A stretch of DNA of 64,000 nucleotides from NCBI RefSeq assembly GCF_014192095.1, contig NZ_JACHXN010000011.1, forward strand, positions 1-64,000. The letters run 5' to 3'. The translations under genes were made by a program, and so were the position numbers. The DNA comes from Phyllobacterium trifolii. Its GTDB lineage: Bacteria > Pseudomonadota > Alphaproteobacteria > Rhizobiales > Rhizobiaceae. Below, piece by piece: positions 35,933 to 46,513 of this stretch (the first letter of the stretch is position 1; every line of letters begins with the position of its first letter). Below the pieces are notes generated by a model, which did not search any database, was not told where the DNA came from, and was given only the letters and a program-made list of their open reading frames with translations.

Positions 35933-37060
35933 ATGTCCAAGGGGGTTATCTTTCTCGCTGCCGGGGGGACTGGCGGGCATCTTTTCCCGGCCGAAGCGCT
36001 TGCGCATGAATTGATAGAGCGTGGGTGGGATATCCATCTGGCGACCGACGAACGTGCACAACGCTTCACGGGCGCGTTTCCAGCCGAGCAGATACATGTC
36101 GTGAGATCTGCCACTATTGCGGGGCGCAATCCAGTTTCCTTGGCGAAGACCTTCTGGACCCTTTGGCTCGGCAACCTCGATTCGCGCAGGTTTTTCCGGA
36201 CGTTTCAGCCAAAACTGGTTGCCGGATTTGGCGGTTATCCAACATTGCCACCACTCTACGCGGCGAGCAGCATGAAAATACCGACACTCATCCACGAGCA
36301 GAATGCAGTGATGGGACGTGCCAACAAGGCGCTGGCGGCTCGTGTCAATGCAATTGCTGGCGGCTTCTTGACCGATACCGGTGGACCATTTGCGCAAAAG
36401 ACAATCACCACCGGAAATCCGGTGCGCCCGGCGGTCCTGGCAGAGGTGGGTAAGCCTTATAAAGCCTCGCAAGCGCACCAGCCCTTCCATTTTCTGGTTT
36501 TTGGCGGCAGTCAGGGTGCGCAATACTTCTCCACTGCCGTGCCGGCTGCCATCAAACTTCTGGCGCCGCAGGATCGCGCACGTCTTGTCGTGACGCAGCA
36601 GGCTCGCGCAGAAGATGAGTCTTATGTGCGCTCGGCCTACCAATCGCTTGGTATCACAGCAGAGGTTGCGCCGTTCTTTCTTGATATGCCGCGTCGCATC
36701 GCCGAATCCCATTTCGTTCTTTCGCGTTCGGGCGCTTCCACAGTTTCCGAGATAGCCGCCATCGGCCGGCCAGCCATTCTTGTGCCGTTCCCGCATGCCC
36801 TCGATCATGATCAGGCGGCAAATGCAGCGGCGCTCCAGGCCGCCGGCGGAGCGGACGTTATCAAACAGTCCGAGCTTTCCCCGGAGCGCATTGCGTCCAT
36901 CCTGACAAGTGCGATGAACGAACCCACCCGTCTGGCATTTATTGCGGAAAAAGCCCGCACCACCGGCAAACCGCAAGCCACAAGGTTGCTTGCGGACCTC
37001 GCAGAAGCTATTGCGTCCGGTCAACGGATTGAAGATTTCAAAAAAGGAGTGCGTCCATGA
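35933..37060 (+). CDS. murG: MurG, lipid II synthase
   Basis: MurG adds GlcNAc from UDP-GlcNAc to lipid I on the inner face of the membrane, making lipid II. The 375-residue GT28 enzyme opens with [14 protein letters not shown] sequence ([20 protein letters not shown]), then [12 protein letters not shown] and [20 protein letters not shown]. The C-terminal lobe carries [31 protein letters not shown] and [17 protein letters not shown] for UDP-GlcNAc binding. It overlaps murC by four bases. Confidence 0.96.
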   Translation: MSKGVIFLAAGGTGGHLFPAEALAHELIERGWDIHLATDERAQRFTGAFPAEQIHVVRSATIAGRNPVSLAKTFWTLWLGNLDSRRFFRTFQPKLVAGFGGYPTLPPLYAASSMKIPTLIHEQNAVMGRANKALAARVNAIAGGFLTDTGGPFAQKTITTGNPVRPAVLAEVGKPYKASQAHQPFHFLVFGGSQGAQYFSTAVPAAIKLLAPQDRARLVVTQQARAEDESYVRSAYQSLGITAEVAPFFLDMPRRIAESHFVLSRSGASTVSEIAAIGRPAILVPFPHALDHDQAANAAALQAAGGADVIKQSELSPERIASILTSAMNEPTRLAFIAEKARTTGKPQATRLLADLAEAIASGQRIEDFKKGVRP

Positions 37061-38457
37061 AGATGCCGCTCAATATAGGCCTTGTTCATTTCATCGGTAT
37101 CGGCGGTATCGGTATGAGTGGTATTGCCGAAGTATTACATAACCTTGGCTACAAGGTTCAAGGTTCCGATCAGGCTGACAGCGCCAATGTGCAGCGTTTG
37201 CGCGAAAAGGGTATCGAGATCTTCGTTGGCCACAAGGCGGAGAACGTAGGCGACGCCGAAGTCGTCGTTGTTTCAACCGCCATCAAGAAATCCAACCCTG
37301 AATTGATCGCGGCCCGAGAGAAGCTGCTTCCGGTCGTCCGCCGCGCCGAAATGCTGGCCGAACTCATGCGCTTTCGCAAGGCAGTTGCCATCGGCGGCAC
37401 CCATGGCAAGACGACGACCACGTCCATGGTCGCTACTTTGCTCGATGCGGGCAATCTCGATCCAACGGTGATCAATGGCGGCATCATCAACGCCTATGGT
37501 ACGAATGCCCGCATGGGTGAGGGCGACTGGATGGTCGTCGAGGCAGACGAGAGCGACGGCACGTTCCTGAAGCTTCCCGCTGATGTGGCGGTTGTCACCA
37601 ACATCGATCCCGAGCATCTCGATCACTACGGCACGTTCGACAGGGTTCGCGAGGCTTTCCGGCAGTTCGTCGAGAATGTACCGTTTTACGGGTTCGGTGT
37701 GATGTGCCTTGACCACCCGGAAGTACAGTCGCTGGTATCGCGGATTGAGGATCGCCGGGTCATCACCTATGGGGAGAATCCGCAAGCGGATGTTCGTTTC
37801 GTCAATCTCGTCGTTGACGGCGCTGCCTCGCGTTTCGATGTTCATATCGCGAAGCGCAAGACAGGTGAGATCACCGAGATTACGGGGCTGCGCCTGCCCA
37901 TGCCGGGCCGGCACAATGTTTCCAACGCCACAGCGGCGATTGCCGTAGCACATGAGCTTGGCATCTCACCCGACGATATCAAGAAGGGCTTGTCATCCTT
38001 CGGTGGGGTCAAGCGCCGGTTTACCCATACCGGTTCATGGGAGGGTGTCGAGATATTCGATGATTATGGCCACCATCCGGTCGAGATCAAAGCGGTATTG
38101 CGGGCGGCGCGGGATTCCGCGAAAGGCCGTGTGATCGCAGTCGTTCAACCGCATCGCTTCACACGGCTCGCCAGCCTCTTCGATGAGTTTGCAGCTTGCT
38201 TCAACGACGCCGACACGGTTGTCCTGGCGCCCGTTTATGCGGCTGGCGAAGACCCCATTCCGGGTGTGACTTCTGAGGCGCTGGTTTCGCGTATCAAAAC
38301 CGCCGCACACCGTGACGCACGCTATATCGCGGGTCCGCAGGAGGTGGCTCCTTTGATCGCCGAGATCGCCAAGCCGGATGATTTCGTGATCTTTCTTGGG
38401 GCGGGCAACATTACCCAATGGGCCTATGCCTTGCCAAAGGAACTCGCAGCGCTCTAG
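37057..38457 (+). CDS. murC: MurC, UDP-MurNAc:L-alanine ligase
   Basis: MurC adds L-alanine to UDP-MurNAc, the first peptide step. The 466-residue protein has the start [20 protein letters not shown], the ATP loop [16 protein letters not shown] (about 110-125), [16 protein letters not shown], and a C-terminal domain with [17 protein letters not shown] and QPHRFTRL. It overlaps the end of murG (ATGA), and murB begins 46 bp downstream. Confidence 0.97.
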   Translation: MKMPLNIGLVHFIGIGGIGMSGIAEVLHNLGYKVQGSDQADSANVQRLREKGIEIFVGHKAENVGDAEVVVVSTAIKKSNPELIAAREKLLPVVRRAEMLAELMRFRKAVAIGGTHGKTTTTSMVATLLDAGNLDPTVINGGIINAYGTNARMGEGDWMVVEADESDGTFLKLPADVAVVTNIDPEHLDHYGTFDRVREAFRQFVENVPFYGFGVMCLDHPEVQSLVSRIEDRRVITYGENPQADVRFVNLVVDGAASRFDVHIAKRKTGEITEITGLRLPMPGRHNVSNATAAIAVAHELGISPDDIKKGLSSFGGVKRRFTHTGSWEGVEIFDDYGHHPVEIKAVLRAARDSAKGRVIAVVQPHRFTRLASLFDEFAACFNDADTVVLAPVYAAGEDPIPGVTSEALVSRIKTAAHRDARYIAGPQEVAPLIAEIAKPDDFVIFLGAGNITQWAYALPKELAAL

Positions 38458-38503
38458 ATTTGGCGGTTGCTCCGACAGGGATGGTTCGGGCGGGAAGGAT
38501 ACA

Positions 38504-39478
38504 ATGTATTCACTTATCGATGGCGAAGCCTTGCTGAAAAAGCTGGGAGATCGGTTCTCTGGTCTGCGCGGACGGCTGACACCCAATATGGGCATGGAAA
38601 AGGTCACATGGTTCCGCGCCGGCGGTCCAGCTGAAGTCATGTTTCAGCCTGCGGACGAGGAAGATTTGTCGGCATTCCTCAAAGCTGTCCCGCAAGAATA
38701 TCCGATCCTCGTCGTCGGTATCGGCTCCAATCTCCTGGTGCGCGACGGCGGTATTCCGGGTTTCGTCGTCCGCCTCTCGGCCAAGGGTTTCGGCGAGGTT
38801 GAGCGGGTTGGCGATACGCAGTTGCGTGCGGGCACGGCTACGCCAGACAAGCGCGTGGCTGCTGCAGCCTTGGAGGCGGGCATCGCCGGGTTTCATTTCT
38901 ATCACGGTATCCCTGGCGGGATCGGCGGCGCTCTGCGCATGAATGCCGGTGCGAACGGCGTTGAAACGCGTGAGCGTGTGGTGGAAGTGCGTGCCCTTGA
39001 CCGCAAGGGCGAGGTTCGAATTCTTTCAAACGCCGACATGGGCTACGCCTATCGCCATTCCGGTGCGGCAAATGATCTGATCTTCACTTCGGCGCTGTTC
39101 GAAGGCGTGCCGGGTGATCGCGGGGAAATCCAGACGGCGATGGATGCGGTCCAGCAGCACCGTGAAACGGTACAACCTATCCGGGAAAAGACCGGCGGTT
39201 CGACGTTCAAGAACCCCGATGGCTCCTCTGCTTGGAAAGAGATCGACAAAGCCGGCGGGCGCGGCCTGATGATCGGTGGCGCTCAGATGTCACCCATGCA
39301 TTGCAATTTCATGATCAACACCGGCACCGCCTCGGGGCATGACCTCGAGACGCTTGGCGAAACCATCCGTTCGCGGGTCGTGCAGAATTCGGGTGTTCGC
39401 CTGCATTGGGAAATCAAACGCCTTGGGCTTTTCCGCCCCGGCCATGAAGTCCACGAGTTTATGGGCCAGCTGCTCTGA
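38504..39478 (+). CDS. murB: MurB, UDP-N-acetylenolpyruvoylglucosamine reductase
   Basis: MurB reduces UDP-GlcNAc-enolpyruvate to UDP-MurNAc using NADPH and FAD. The 324-residue protein has the FAD-binding block [20 protein letters not shown] (about 69-88), the [17 protein letters not shown] segment, and the active-site serine in [23 protein letters not shown] 38504 is preferred over upstream frames because AAGGA lies just before it. Normally ddl follows; here a HicAB pair stands between. Confidence 0.95.
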   Translation: MYSLIDGEALLKKLGDRFSGLRGRLTPNMGMEKVTWFRAGGPAEVMFQPADEEDLSAFLKAVPQEYPILVVGIGSNLLVRDGGIPGFVVRLSAKGFGEVERVGDTQLRAGTATPDKRVAAAALEAGIAGFHFYHGIPGGIGGALRMNAGANGVETRERVVEVRALDRKGEVRILSNADMGYAYRHSGAANDLIFTSALFEGVPGDRGEIQTAMDAVQQHRETVQPIREKTGGSTFKNPDGSSAWKEIDKAGGRGLMIGGAQMSPMHCNFMINTGTASGHDLETLGETIRSRVVQNSGVRLHWEIKRLGLFRPGHEVHEFMGQLL

Positions 39479-39556
39479 GCTGGATCAAATAGCTTTTTCA
39501 AATAATTCATTGCTTGAATTTCATTGTGAATGGTACTGAAAAATGGTACTCAATTT

Positions 39557-39811
39557 ATGAAGCGTAAACACCATATTACCTTGGTGCAGATTTTCGCTCG
39601 TCCAGTCAGTGGTTCAGTTCGCTGGGTAGATGTGGAAGCATTGTTTGTCGGTCTCGGTGCTGAAGTCAGCGAAAGAGAAGGCTCGCGTGTCGGTGTCGTT
39701 TTATTCGGCGAAGTTCGAGTGTTTCACCACCCGCATCCATCGCCGGATACCGACAAGGGTGCAATTGCGAGCATCAGAAAATGGCTGGAAAGCCATGGAG
39801 TGAAGCCATGA
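39557..39811 (+). CDS. hicA: HicA-like mRNA interferase toxin
   Basis: The 84-residue protein has the HicA double-stranded RNA-binding fold: VRWVDVEALFVGLGAEVSER (about 17-36), SRVGVVLFGEVRVFHHPHP with the conserved histidine, and the C-terminal IRKWLESHGVKP. HicA toxins cut mRNA and stop growth until neutralised by HicB. ATG 39557 is taken as start because the family begins there; ATG 39545 is open too. Its stop overlaps the hicB start (ATGA). The flanks are AT-rich compared with the cluster, which fits insertion into it between murB and ddl. Confidence 0.82.
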   Translation: MKRKHHITLVQIFARPVSGSVRWVDVEALFVGLGAEVSEREGSRVGVVLFGEVRVFHHPHPSPDTDKGAIASIRKWLESHGVKP

Positions 39812-40146
39812 AAAATGTGATTGATATCGACGGTCACAAAGCTGTCGTTTCTCTTGATCCGGAAATCGGCATGATCCGTGGCGAATTTCTCGGATTGTCC
39901 GGTGGGGCCGATTTTTACGCGAGGAGCGTCGATGATCTGATTGTCGAGGGTCGTAAGTCGCTCAAGGTTTTCCTTGAGATGTGTGTTGAGAAAGGCATTC
40001 CTCCATTCCGCGAATTCTCTGGTCGTTTCAATGTACGCCTTGCTGCGGAACTTCACGAAGCTGCAGTCTTGGCAGCTGCTGCAGAAAACAAAAGTCTCAA
40101 TGAATGGGTAGCCGACGCAATCGAGGCAGCTGCTCGCGCCGCATGA
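39808..40146 (+). CDS. hicB: HicB-like antitoxin
   Basis: The 112-residue antitoxin has the HicB partial RNase H-like N-terminal domain (YARSVDDLIVEGRKSLKVFL at about 38-57). A C-terminal DNA-binding domain (FNVRLAAELHEAAVLAAAAE then NKSLNEWVADAIEAAARAA) reads as a ribbon-helix-helix. It should bind and block HicA and repress the pair's own promoter. ATG 39808 overlaps the end of hicA, so the two are coupled, toxin first. The role in the organism is not evident. Confidence 0.85.
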   Translation: MKNVIDIDGHKAVVSLDPEIGMIRGEFLGLSGGADFYARSVDDLIVEGRKSLKVFLEMCVEKGIPPFREFSGRFNVRLAAELHEAAVLAAAAENKSLNEWVADAIEAAARAA

Positions 40147-40365
40147 TCTGCCTCCTCCTGACATATTTTTTTACCTGAATTTCCATTGTTGAATCATTGG
40201 GGACTTGTCAGCGAATCAACTCTCTGATTCTTTAGGGACAAGCGTTAACTGATTTGAGTCGGCTGGTTTTGCCAGTCTCGGGTATCTGCGGTCTTGGCCG
40301 CCGGATGTGCGCGGACTCATGTCTGTTTTCAGCTTTGATGGGGAAGTGTTCGAGGGGTTGCCTTC
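40147..40365. other. Spacer between hicB and ddl
   Basis: No gene is seen. A small dyad, GAATCA-N6-TGATTC near 40214-40231 followed by TTT, could end the hicAB transcript or act in regulation. The promoter for ddl and the downstream fts genes must lie here or in the hicAB genes, because the pair separates them from murB. Confidence 0.4.
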
Positions 40366-41292
40366 ATGGCGAAAAAGCATGTTGCGGTGCTGATGGGTGG
40401 CTTTTCATCGGAGCGTCCGGTGTCGCTGTCTTCCGGCAATTCATGCGCCGATGCTTTGGAGGCTGAAGGCTATACCGTAACCCGCGTCGACGTTACTCGC
40501 GATATCGCCAGTGTATTGCATGAACTCAAGCCCGATGTCGCCTTCAATGCGCTGCACGGTCCGTTCGGCGAAGACGGCACCATCCAGGGCATTCTGGAGT
40601 ACCTCGAAATTCCCTACACGCATTCAGGCGTGCTCGCGTCTGCTCTCGCGATGCACAAGGAGCAGGCGAAGATCGTTGCCAAGGCAGCTGGTATTCCTGT
40701 GGCTGAAGCCAAGACCATGAACCGCCTGGACTTCACCTCAAAGCATCCGATGAAGCCGCCTTACGTCGTGAAGCCCGTGAGCGAGGGCTCCAGTTTTGGT
40801 GTCGTCATCGTCAAGGAGGATCAGCCGCATCCACCGCAGATCATCACCTCAGCCGAATGGAAATATGGCGATAGCGTCATGGTTGAGCGCTACATATATG
40901 GGCGCGAATTGACCTGTGCTGTGATGGGCGATGTGGCCATTGGAGTGTGTGAAATCATCCCGGTCGGTCACCAGTTCTACGATTATGATTCAAAATATGT
41001 TGCAGGCGGATCAAATCATGTTGTTCCCGCTAAAATTTCACTAAAAATTTACCAAAAAATACAAACACTGGCACTCAAGGCGCATCAGGCAATTGGATGT
41101 AAAGGGATTAGCCGGTCGGACTTCCGTTACGACGACCGTTTTTCCGAGGATGGCGAGCTGATCTGGCTGGAAGTCAACACCCAGCCAGGCATGACTCCCA
41201 CCTCTCTCGTGCCTGATATCGCCAAAGCTGCGGGGCATACCTTCGGTGAATTGTTGAGTTGGATGGTGGAGGACGCATCGTGTTTGCGTTGA
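40366..41292 (+). CDS. ddl: Ddl, D-alanine-D-alanine ligase
   Basis: Ddl makes the D-Ala-D-Ala dipeptide used by MurF. The 308-residue ATP-grasp enzyme shows [20 protein letters not shown] (4-23), [20 protein letters not shown] (about 61-80), [20 protein letters not shown], and the metal-binding [20 protein letters not shown] near the end. The ATG is preceded by GGGG-type sequence at about 10 bases. Its 3' end overlaps ftsQ by 13 bases. Confidence 0.95.
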   Translation: MAKKHVAVLMGGFSSERPVSLSSGNSCADALEAEGYTVTRVDVTRDIASVLHELKPDVAFNALHGPFGEDGTIQGILEYLEIPYTHSGVLASALAMHKEQAKIVAKAAGIPVAEAKTMNRLDFTSKHPMKPPYVVKPVSEGSSFGVVIVKEDQPHPPQIITSAEWKYGDSVMVERYIYGRELTCAVMGDVAIGVCEIIPVGHQFYDYDSKYVAGGSNHVVPAKISLKIYQKIQTLALKAHQAIGCKGISRSDFRYDDRFSEDGELIWLEVNTQPGMTPTSLVPDIAKAAGHTFGELLSWMVEDASCLR

Positions 41293-42221
41293 AGGGCAAA
41301 AATGTGCACCCGCGAGGTGCTGTGCCGGTGTCTTCGGGCAGGTCGGCGACTTTTGGCCGCTTCCGGATCGTCCTGCCAAAAATCCTGCGCAAGCCTGTTC
41401 GCGTTCTTGCGCGCACCATCGAAGGCGAAGTCACCATTCCGAACCATGTCGGAACATTCGGTGCCTTGGCTTTCCTGGCTTTGACCGGAGCTTACGGCGC
41501 AATCCTTGGCGGTCATGCGCCCGAAGTGGTCAAGGTTACAACCTCGACGTTCGGCTTCGCCATTGAAGATGTGAAGGTCGTCGGCAACAAGGAGACGTCG
41601 GAAATCGACGTTCTCGGCGCTCTTGGCCTTGACGGCGAGACGTCTCTGGTCGGCTTGAGTGCTGCGGACGCCCAAAAAGCCGTAGCAGGATTGCCTTGGG
41701 TCGAATCCGTCGATGTGTTCAAGGTGTATCCGAACACGATCCAGATTTCGATCCACGAGCGCACCGCATTGGCGGTGTGGCAAAATGGCGATCAGCTTTC
41801 GGTGATCGATGCTGATGGCCGCATGATCGTACCTTTCAATGGCGGTCGCAGTGCTTCATTGCCGGTTGTCATAGGTGCAGGTGCTGACAAGCAGGCAAAG
41901 CTTCTCCTGACGCAGATGGCCGCCTTCCCGCAAATCGCTGCGGAGGTAAAGGCCTATCAGCGGGTCGGAGATCGCCGTTGGGATCTGGTGCTGAAAAACG
42001 GCGTCAGCCTGATGCTGCCGGAAACGCGTATCGACGAGGCCCTGACTGATATTGCCAATATGGACAGCAAGGCGGGGCTTTTGTCTCGCGATATTGCATC
42101 GGTCGATATGCGTCTGACGGACCGCGTAGTTGTCAGGCTGACACCGGAAGCAATGGTACAGCGTGTTGAGTATTTGAAGGCCCGTGACAAGGCGCCCAAG
42201 CGTTCGGAGAAGCGTGTATGA
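41280..42221 (+). CDS. ftsQ: FtsQ, divisome membrane protein
   Basis: FtsQ is a bitopic inner-membrane protein that links FtsL/FtsB to the division machinery. The 313-residue product has a basic cytosolic N-terminus of about 60 residues, one membrane helix ([19 protein letters not shown]), then a POTRA domain beginning [20 protein letters not shown] and the FtsQ domain ([20 protein letters not shown]). GTG 41280 with GGAGG 7 bases upstream is preferred. Its stop overlaps ftsA by four bases. Confidence 0.92.
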   Translation: MFALKGKNVHPRGAVPVSSGRSATFGRFRIVLPKILRKPVRVLARTIEGEVTIPNHVGTFGALAFLALTGAYGAILGGHAPEVVKVTTSTFGFAIEDVKVVGNKETSEIDVLGALGLDGETSLVGLSAADAQKAVAGLPWVESVDVFKVYPNTIQISIHERTALAVWQNGDQLSVIDADGRMIVPFNGGRSASLPVVIGAGADKQAKLLLTQMAAFPQIAAEVKAYQRVGDRRWDLVLKNGVSLMLPETRIDEALTDIANMDSKAGLLSRDIASVDMRLTDRVVVRLTPEAMVQRVEYLKARDKAPKRSEKRV

Positions 42222-43540
42222 GTATTCTGAACGGAAAAGGTACATCGACAGGAGCGCCATCCGCCAAGCGGACGCGCTCGTTGACAGTTCTGGATATCGG
42301 TTCGAGCAAGGTCTGCTGCATCATCGCGCGTTTGCGTCCGCGTGAGGAAAGCGCGCATCTGCCAGGCCGTACACATCGCATCGAAGTTTTGGGAATTGGC
42401 CATCAGAAGTCGCGCGGCATCAAGTCGGGCGTCATCGTCAATCTGGATGCTGCCGAGCAGGCGATCCGTCTTGCCGTCGATGCCGCGGAGCGTATGGCGG
42501 GCCTTACGGTCGACTCGATGATCGTCAATATTTCGGCGGGCCGCCTGAAGAGTGAAAGCTTTTCGGCCAGTATCAATCTTGGTGGCCATGAGGTCGACCA
42601 AGCGGATATCCGCCGGGTGCTTGCAGCCGGTGCCAAGCAGGCGCTTGCCGCTGAACGTCATCTCGTGCATTCGCTCCCCATCGCCTATGGCCTAGATGGT
42701 GAACGCGGCATTCGCGATCCGCTCGGCATGATCGGCGATACGCTAGGCGTCGAAATGCATGTTCTGACTGCCGACGCAGCGCCGCTGCGCAATCTTGAGC
42801 TCTGCGTCAATCGCTGTCATTTGTCTGTCGAGGCGATGATCGCAACGCCTTACGCCAGCGGTCTTTCGGCGCTGGTCGATGATGAGGCCGAGATGGGCGC
42901 TGCTTGCATAGACATGGGCGGTGGAACGACGACGATTTCCGTGTTCTCCGAAGGCAAATTCATTCACGCCGATGCCATCGCCATTGGCGGCAACCATGTG
43001 ACCATGGATGTTGCGCGGGGCCTTTCCGCTCATATGGACGACGCGGAGCGTCTGAAGGTCATGCACGGGTCTGCATTGCCAAGTGCTGCCGATGACCGGG
43101 ACATGATCAGTGTCTCGCCGCTCGGCAACGATGCACGCGATGTTCCCAATCAATATCCACGCGCGGTACTGACCCGCATCATACGCGCTCGCGTAGAGGA
43201 AACGCTGGAACTCGCGCGTGACCGCCTCAATCAGTCCGGCTACGGCCAGATTGTCGGCAAGCGCGTGGTGCTTACGGGCGGCGCCAGTCAGTTGGCGGGA
43301 TTGCCGGAGGCGGCACGCCGCATTCTGGCCCGCAACGTGCGTATTGGCCGTCCTCTTGGTGTCACGGGGCTTCCCGAAGCCGCCAAGGGTCCGGCTTTCT
43401 CTGCAGCGGTTGGTCTTCTGATTTATCCGCAAGTAGCAGGAATTGAGGAGCGTTCTGTAAAGGCTGGTTCATCTTCGTTGATGACAGGCACAGGTGGGCG
43501 TTTTCAGCGTATCAGCCAATGGCTGAAAGAGAGTTTTTAA
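42218..43540 (+). CDS. ftsA: FtsA, actin-like FtsZ membrane anchor
   Basis: FtsA tethers FtsZ filaments to the membrane and recruits later division proteins. The 440-residue protein has the actin-type phosphate loop VLDIGSSKVCCII (about 26-38), the SHS2-like insertion (VDSMIVNISAGRLKSESFSA), ACIDMGGGTTTISVFSEGKF and VLTGGASQLAGLPEAARRIL. The C-terminus RISQWLKESF is the amphipathic membrane-targeting helix. It is 66 bp before ftsZ. Confidence 0.95.
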   Translation: MSILNGKGTSTGAPSAKRTRSLTVLDIGSSKVCCIIARLRPREESAHLPGRTHRIEVLGIGHQKSRGIKSGVIVNLDAAEQAIRLAVDAAERMAGLTVDSMIVNISAGRLKSESFSASINLGGHEVDQADIRRVLAAGAKQALAAERHLVHSLPIAYGLDGERGIRDPLGMIGDTLGVEMHVLTADAAPLRNLELCVNRCHLSVEAMIATPYASGLSALVDDEAEMGAACIDMGGGTTTISVFSEGKFIHADAIAIGGNHVTMDVARGLSAHMDDAERLKVMHGSALPSAADDRDMISVSPLGNDARDVPNQYPRAVLTRIIRARVEETLELARDRLNQSGYGQIVGKRVVLTGGASQLAGLPEAARRILARNVRIGRPLGVTGLPEAAKGPAFSAAVGLLIYPQVAGIEERSVKAGSSSLMTGTGGRFQRISQWLKESF

Positions 43541-43606
43541 TCAATCGGGGAAACCCAAAAAAACACCGCAGCGGCGAGGCGGTAGAGACGAAAAGGAACG
43601 AAACAA

Positions 43607-45286
43607 ATGAGTATCAATCTGCAAAAGCCGGACATTACCGAGCTTAAGCCACGGATCACCGTATTCGGTGTTGGCGGTGGTGGTGGCAACGCGGTCAATA
43701 ACATGATCAATGCCGGTTTGCGCGGTGTTGAATTTGTCGTGGCCAATACCGACGCACAGGCGCTGTCACAGTCGAAGGCTGAACGTCTGGTTCAACTTGG
43801 TGCCGCTGTGACCGAAGGCCTTGGCGCAGGCTCGCAGCCGGAAGTTGGCCGCGCAGCAGCCGAAGAATGCATCGACGAGATCAATGATCATCTCCAGGGC
43901 ACCCACATGTGCTTCGTCACTGCCGGCATGGGTGGCGGCACCGGCACAGGCGCCGCTCCAGTCGTTGCCCGGGCGGCACGCGAAAAGGGTATCTTGACCG
44001 TTGGCGTCGTCACCAAGCCTTTCCATTTCGAAGGTCAGCGCCGCATGCGCACCGCCGATATGGGTATTGCTGATCTGCAGAAGAACGTCGATACGCTCAT
44101 CGTCATTCCGAACCAGAACCTCTTCCGCATTGCCAATGACAAGACAACCTTTGCCGATGCCTTTGCGATGGCCGATCAGGTTCTCTACTCCGGTGTTGCC
44201 TGCATCACCGATCTGATGGTGAAGGAAGGCCTGATCAATCTCGACTTTGCCGACGTTCGTTCGGTCATGCGCGAGATGGGCAAGGCGATGATGGGCACCG
44301 GCGAAGCATCCGGTGATGGCCGCGCAATGGCTGCCGCTGAAGCTGCAATTGCCAATCCGCTGCTTGATGAAACCTCCATGCGTGGCGCCAAGGGTCTGCT
44401 GATTTCGATCACCGGTGGTCGCGACATGACGCTCTTTGAAGTCGATGAGGCTGCAACTCGTATCCGTGAGGAAGTTGACCAGGATGCCAATATCATCCTC
44501 GGCGCTACCTTTGACGAAAGCCTCGAAGGCATCATCCGCGTTTCTGTCGTGGCAACTGGCATCGATAAGCAGATTGGAGAGTCGGCGCCCGCGCCGATCG
44601 AATTTCGCCAGCCTCTGAAGCCCATTGCCAAGCCCGCGCAGCAGGCCGCCGCAAGTTCAAACGTACGTCCGGTTGTCCAGCAGCCGGCCGCACGGGTAGC
44701 GGACCCTGTGGCCGACGCGATCCGCGCTGCGGAGCAGGAGGTGGTGCAGCGTGCTCCACAGCCCGCCGAGGAATTCCGTCCACAGAGCCGCATTTTCCAG
44801 GCTCCGGCGCCGGAAGTCTTTGATGCTCCATTCGCTGCCGCGCCCCAGGCTCCGGTGCATCAGCCCGCTCCGCAGATGCAGGCTGCACCCGCACCGCAGC
44901 CGGCTGCACCACGCATGCCGAATGTCGCTGATTTCCCGCCTGTGGTTCAGGCAGAACTCAATGCCCGCGACATGGGAAGCCGTGAGAGCAATCGCGAACC
45001 TTCCTATGACAGCCAGGAAGATCGTGGTCCGATGGGTCTTCTCAAGCGCCTCACTGCCGGTTTGACTCGCCGCGAAGACGAGACCGCCCGGCTCGAACCA
45101 GCGCAACCGCGCGAACCCGCGATGCGTCCGGTAGAACAGCGCCGGCCGCTTTCGCAAGATGCGTCGATCTATGCGCCTCGCCGTGGACAGCTCGATGAGC
45201 AGGGGCGAGTTCAGCCCCAGGCACGCCAGGCTTCCGAAGACGATCAGCTTGAAATTCCGGCTTTCCTTCGTCGTCAGGCCAACTGA
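43607..45286 (+). CDS. ftsZ: FtsZ, tubulin-like division protein
   Basis: FtsZ polymerises with GTP to form the division ring. The 559-residue protein has the GTPase domain (about 15-320) with [14 protein letters not shown] and the tubulin signature GGGTGTG at residues 109-115, then the T7 segment [12 protein letters not shown] long Ala/Pro/Gln-rich linker (about 325-540) follows, as in alphaproteobacteria. The C-terminal peptide is [12 protein letters not shown], which binds FtsA and other partners. AGGAACG precedes the ATG. A strong terminator follows at 45314. Confidence 0.97.
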   Translation: MSINLQKPDITELKPRITVFGVGGGGGNAVNNMINAGLRGVEFVVANTDAQALSQSKAERLVQLGAAVTEGLGAGSQPEVGRAAAEECIDEINDHLQGTHMCFVTAGMGGGTGTGAAPVVARAAREKGILTVGVVTKPFHFEGQRRMRTADMGIADLQKNVDTLIVIPNQNLFRIANDKTTFADAFAMADQVLYSGVACITDLMVKEGLINLDFADVRSVMREMGKAMMGTGEASGDGRAMAAAEAAIANPLLDETSMRGAKGLLISITGGRDMTLFEVDEAATRIREEVDQDANIILGATFDESLEGIIRVSVVATGIDKQIGESAPAPIEFRQPLKPIAKPAQQAAASSNVRPVVQQPAARVADPVADAIRAAEQEVVQRAPQPAEEFRPQSRIFQAPAPEVFDAPFAAAPQAPVHQPAPQMQAAPAPQPAAPRMPNVADFPPVVQAELNARDMGSRESNREPSYDSQEDRGPMGLLKRLTAGLTRREDETARLEPAQPREPAMRPVEQRRPLSQDASIYAPRRGQLDEQGRVQPQARQASEDDQLEIPAFLRRQAN

Positions 45287-45313
45287 TCTGATCACGGATT
45301 GTTAAAGGATATG

Positions 45314-45347
45314 AATTCCGCCATTGCCTCAATGGCGGAATTTTTCT
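45314..45347 (+). terminator. Strong intrinsic terminator after ftsZ
   Basis: AATTCCGCCATTG and CAATGGCGGAATT form a perfect 13-bp stem with a CCT loop, followed by TTTCTTTC. It closes the division cluster and separates it from lpxC. Confidence 0.92.
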
Positions 45348-45547
45348 TTCAAGCCATTGAAAGGCCAAAGAAACGACTTAGCTGATGGCGCAATGGTTTC
45401 GTTACAAACGTCGCGAAACCGTGATTTTGCTTCATGGGATGCCGACTGTATCTTGCGCCGCAAAATAACGATGAGCGATGCTGATTCCAGAAACGTGCAG
45501 CGCCGCAAGTTAATGTCGAAAACCGGATAGATGATCCGGGGCGGTAC

Positions 45548-46507
45548 ATGGGCACGAGGTTTCAATTGCGCGACTACCAGACAACAATCGCCGAGCGAAT
45601 AACGCTTTCAGGAGCTGGTGTGCACAGCGGTGCGCCGGTGACGATTACTTTCGTCCAGGCCGAACCCGATACGGGCCTCGTTTTCCACAGGCTCGACGGA
45701 AGTGGCGCCAGCCACGAAATCAAGGCGCTTGTATCGGAAGTCGGGACGACCGATCTGTCGACCACGCTTGCCAACAGGGCAGGGGTGACGATCAGCACAG
45801 TCGAACACGTCATGGCAGCCATCGCCGGTTCGGGCATCGACAACATGATCATCGAGATCGACGGCCCCGAAGTGCCAATTCTCGACGGAACATCCTCGGT
45901 GTTCCTCGACGCATTCGAGCAGGCCGGTTTTGTGCGGCAAGCGGCGAAACGCCGTTTCATCCGCATCCTCAAGACATCGCGTATCGAGGCCGGGGCATCC
46001 TGGGCCGAGTTCCGTCCTTATGATGGAACGCGCTATGAGGTCGAAATCGATTTTGAAACGCCAGTCATCGGTCGTCAGAGATTTGCCGCCGATATGGATG
46101 AGACGGTTTTCCGGAAGGAAATTTCGCGGGCGCGCACCTTCGGTTTCATGCGCGACGTGGAAAAGCTCTGGGCGGCAGGCCTGGCGCTGGGTTCATCACT
46201 CGATAACTCGCTGGTCATCGGCGATGATCACTCCGTCATCAATCCGGGTGGCCTTCGCTACAAGGATGAGTTTGTTCGTCACAAGGCGCTGGACGCCATC
46301 GGCGATCTTGCCCTTGCTGGCGCGCCGTTCATTGGTTGCTTCCGCTCGTATCGCGGCGGGCACCGGCTGAATGCGGCGGCGCTCCGCGCACTCCTCTCCG
46401 ATCATACGGCGTTCGAGATCGTCGAAATGGCCGGTAAACGTGGCCAGTCGCGCGGCGCATCGCTTGTTGCCGTAAACGCTCCCGTTTTTGCACCTTGGGC
46501 GATCTGA
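45548..46507 (+). CDS. lpxC: LpxC, UDP-3-O-acyl-GlcNAc deacetylase
   Basis: LpxC performs the committed step of lipid A synthesis, a zinc-dependent deacetylation in the cytosol. The 319-residue protein opens with ITLSGAGVHSGAPVTITF. The zinc ligands are visible as His87 in STVEHVMAA, and His245 and Asp249 in VRHKALDAIGDLALAG. The active-site segment is GPEVPILDGTSSVFLDAFEQ. The 200 bp upstream hold its promoter, after the ftsZ terminator. In this order lpxC is normally followed by bamD; here two unrelated genes intervene. Confidence 0.95.
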   Translation: MGTRFQLRDYQTTIAERITLSGAGVHSGAPVTITFVQAEPDTGLVFHRLDGSGASHEIKALVSEVGTTDLSTTLANRAGVTISTVEHVMAAIAGSGIDNMIIEIDGPEVPILDGTSSVFLDAFEQAGFVRQAAKRRFIRILKTSRIEAGASWAEFRPYDGTRYEVEIDFETPVIGRQRFAADMDETVFRKEISRARTFGFMRDVEKLWAAGLALGSSLDNSLVIGDDHSVINPGGLRYKDEFVRHKALDAIGDLALAGAPFIGCFRSYRGGHRLNAAALRALLSDHTAFEIVEMAGKRGQSRGASLVAVNAPVFAPWAI

Positions 46508-46513
46508 AGCCTG

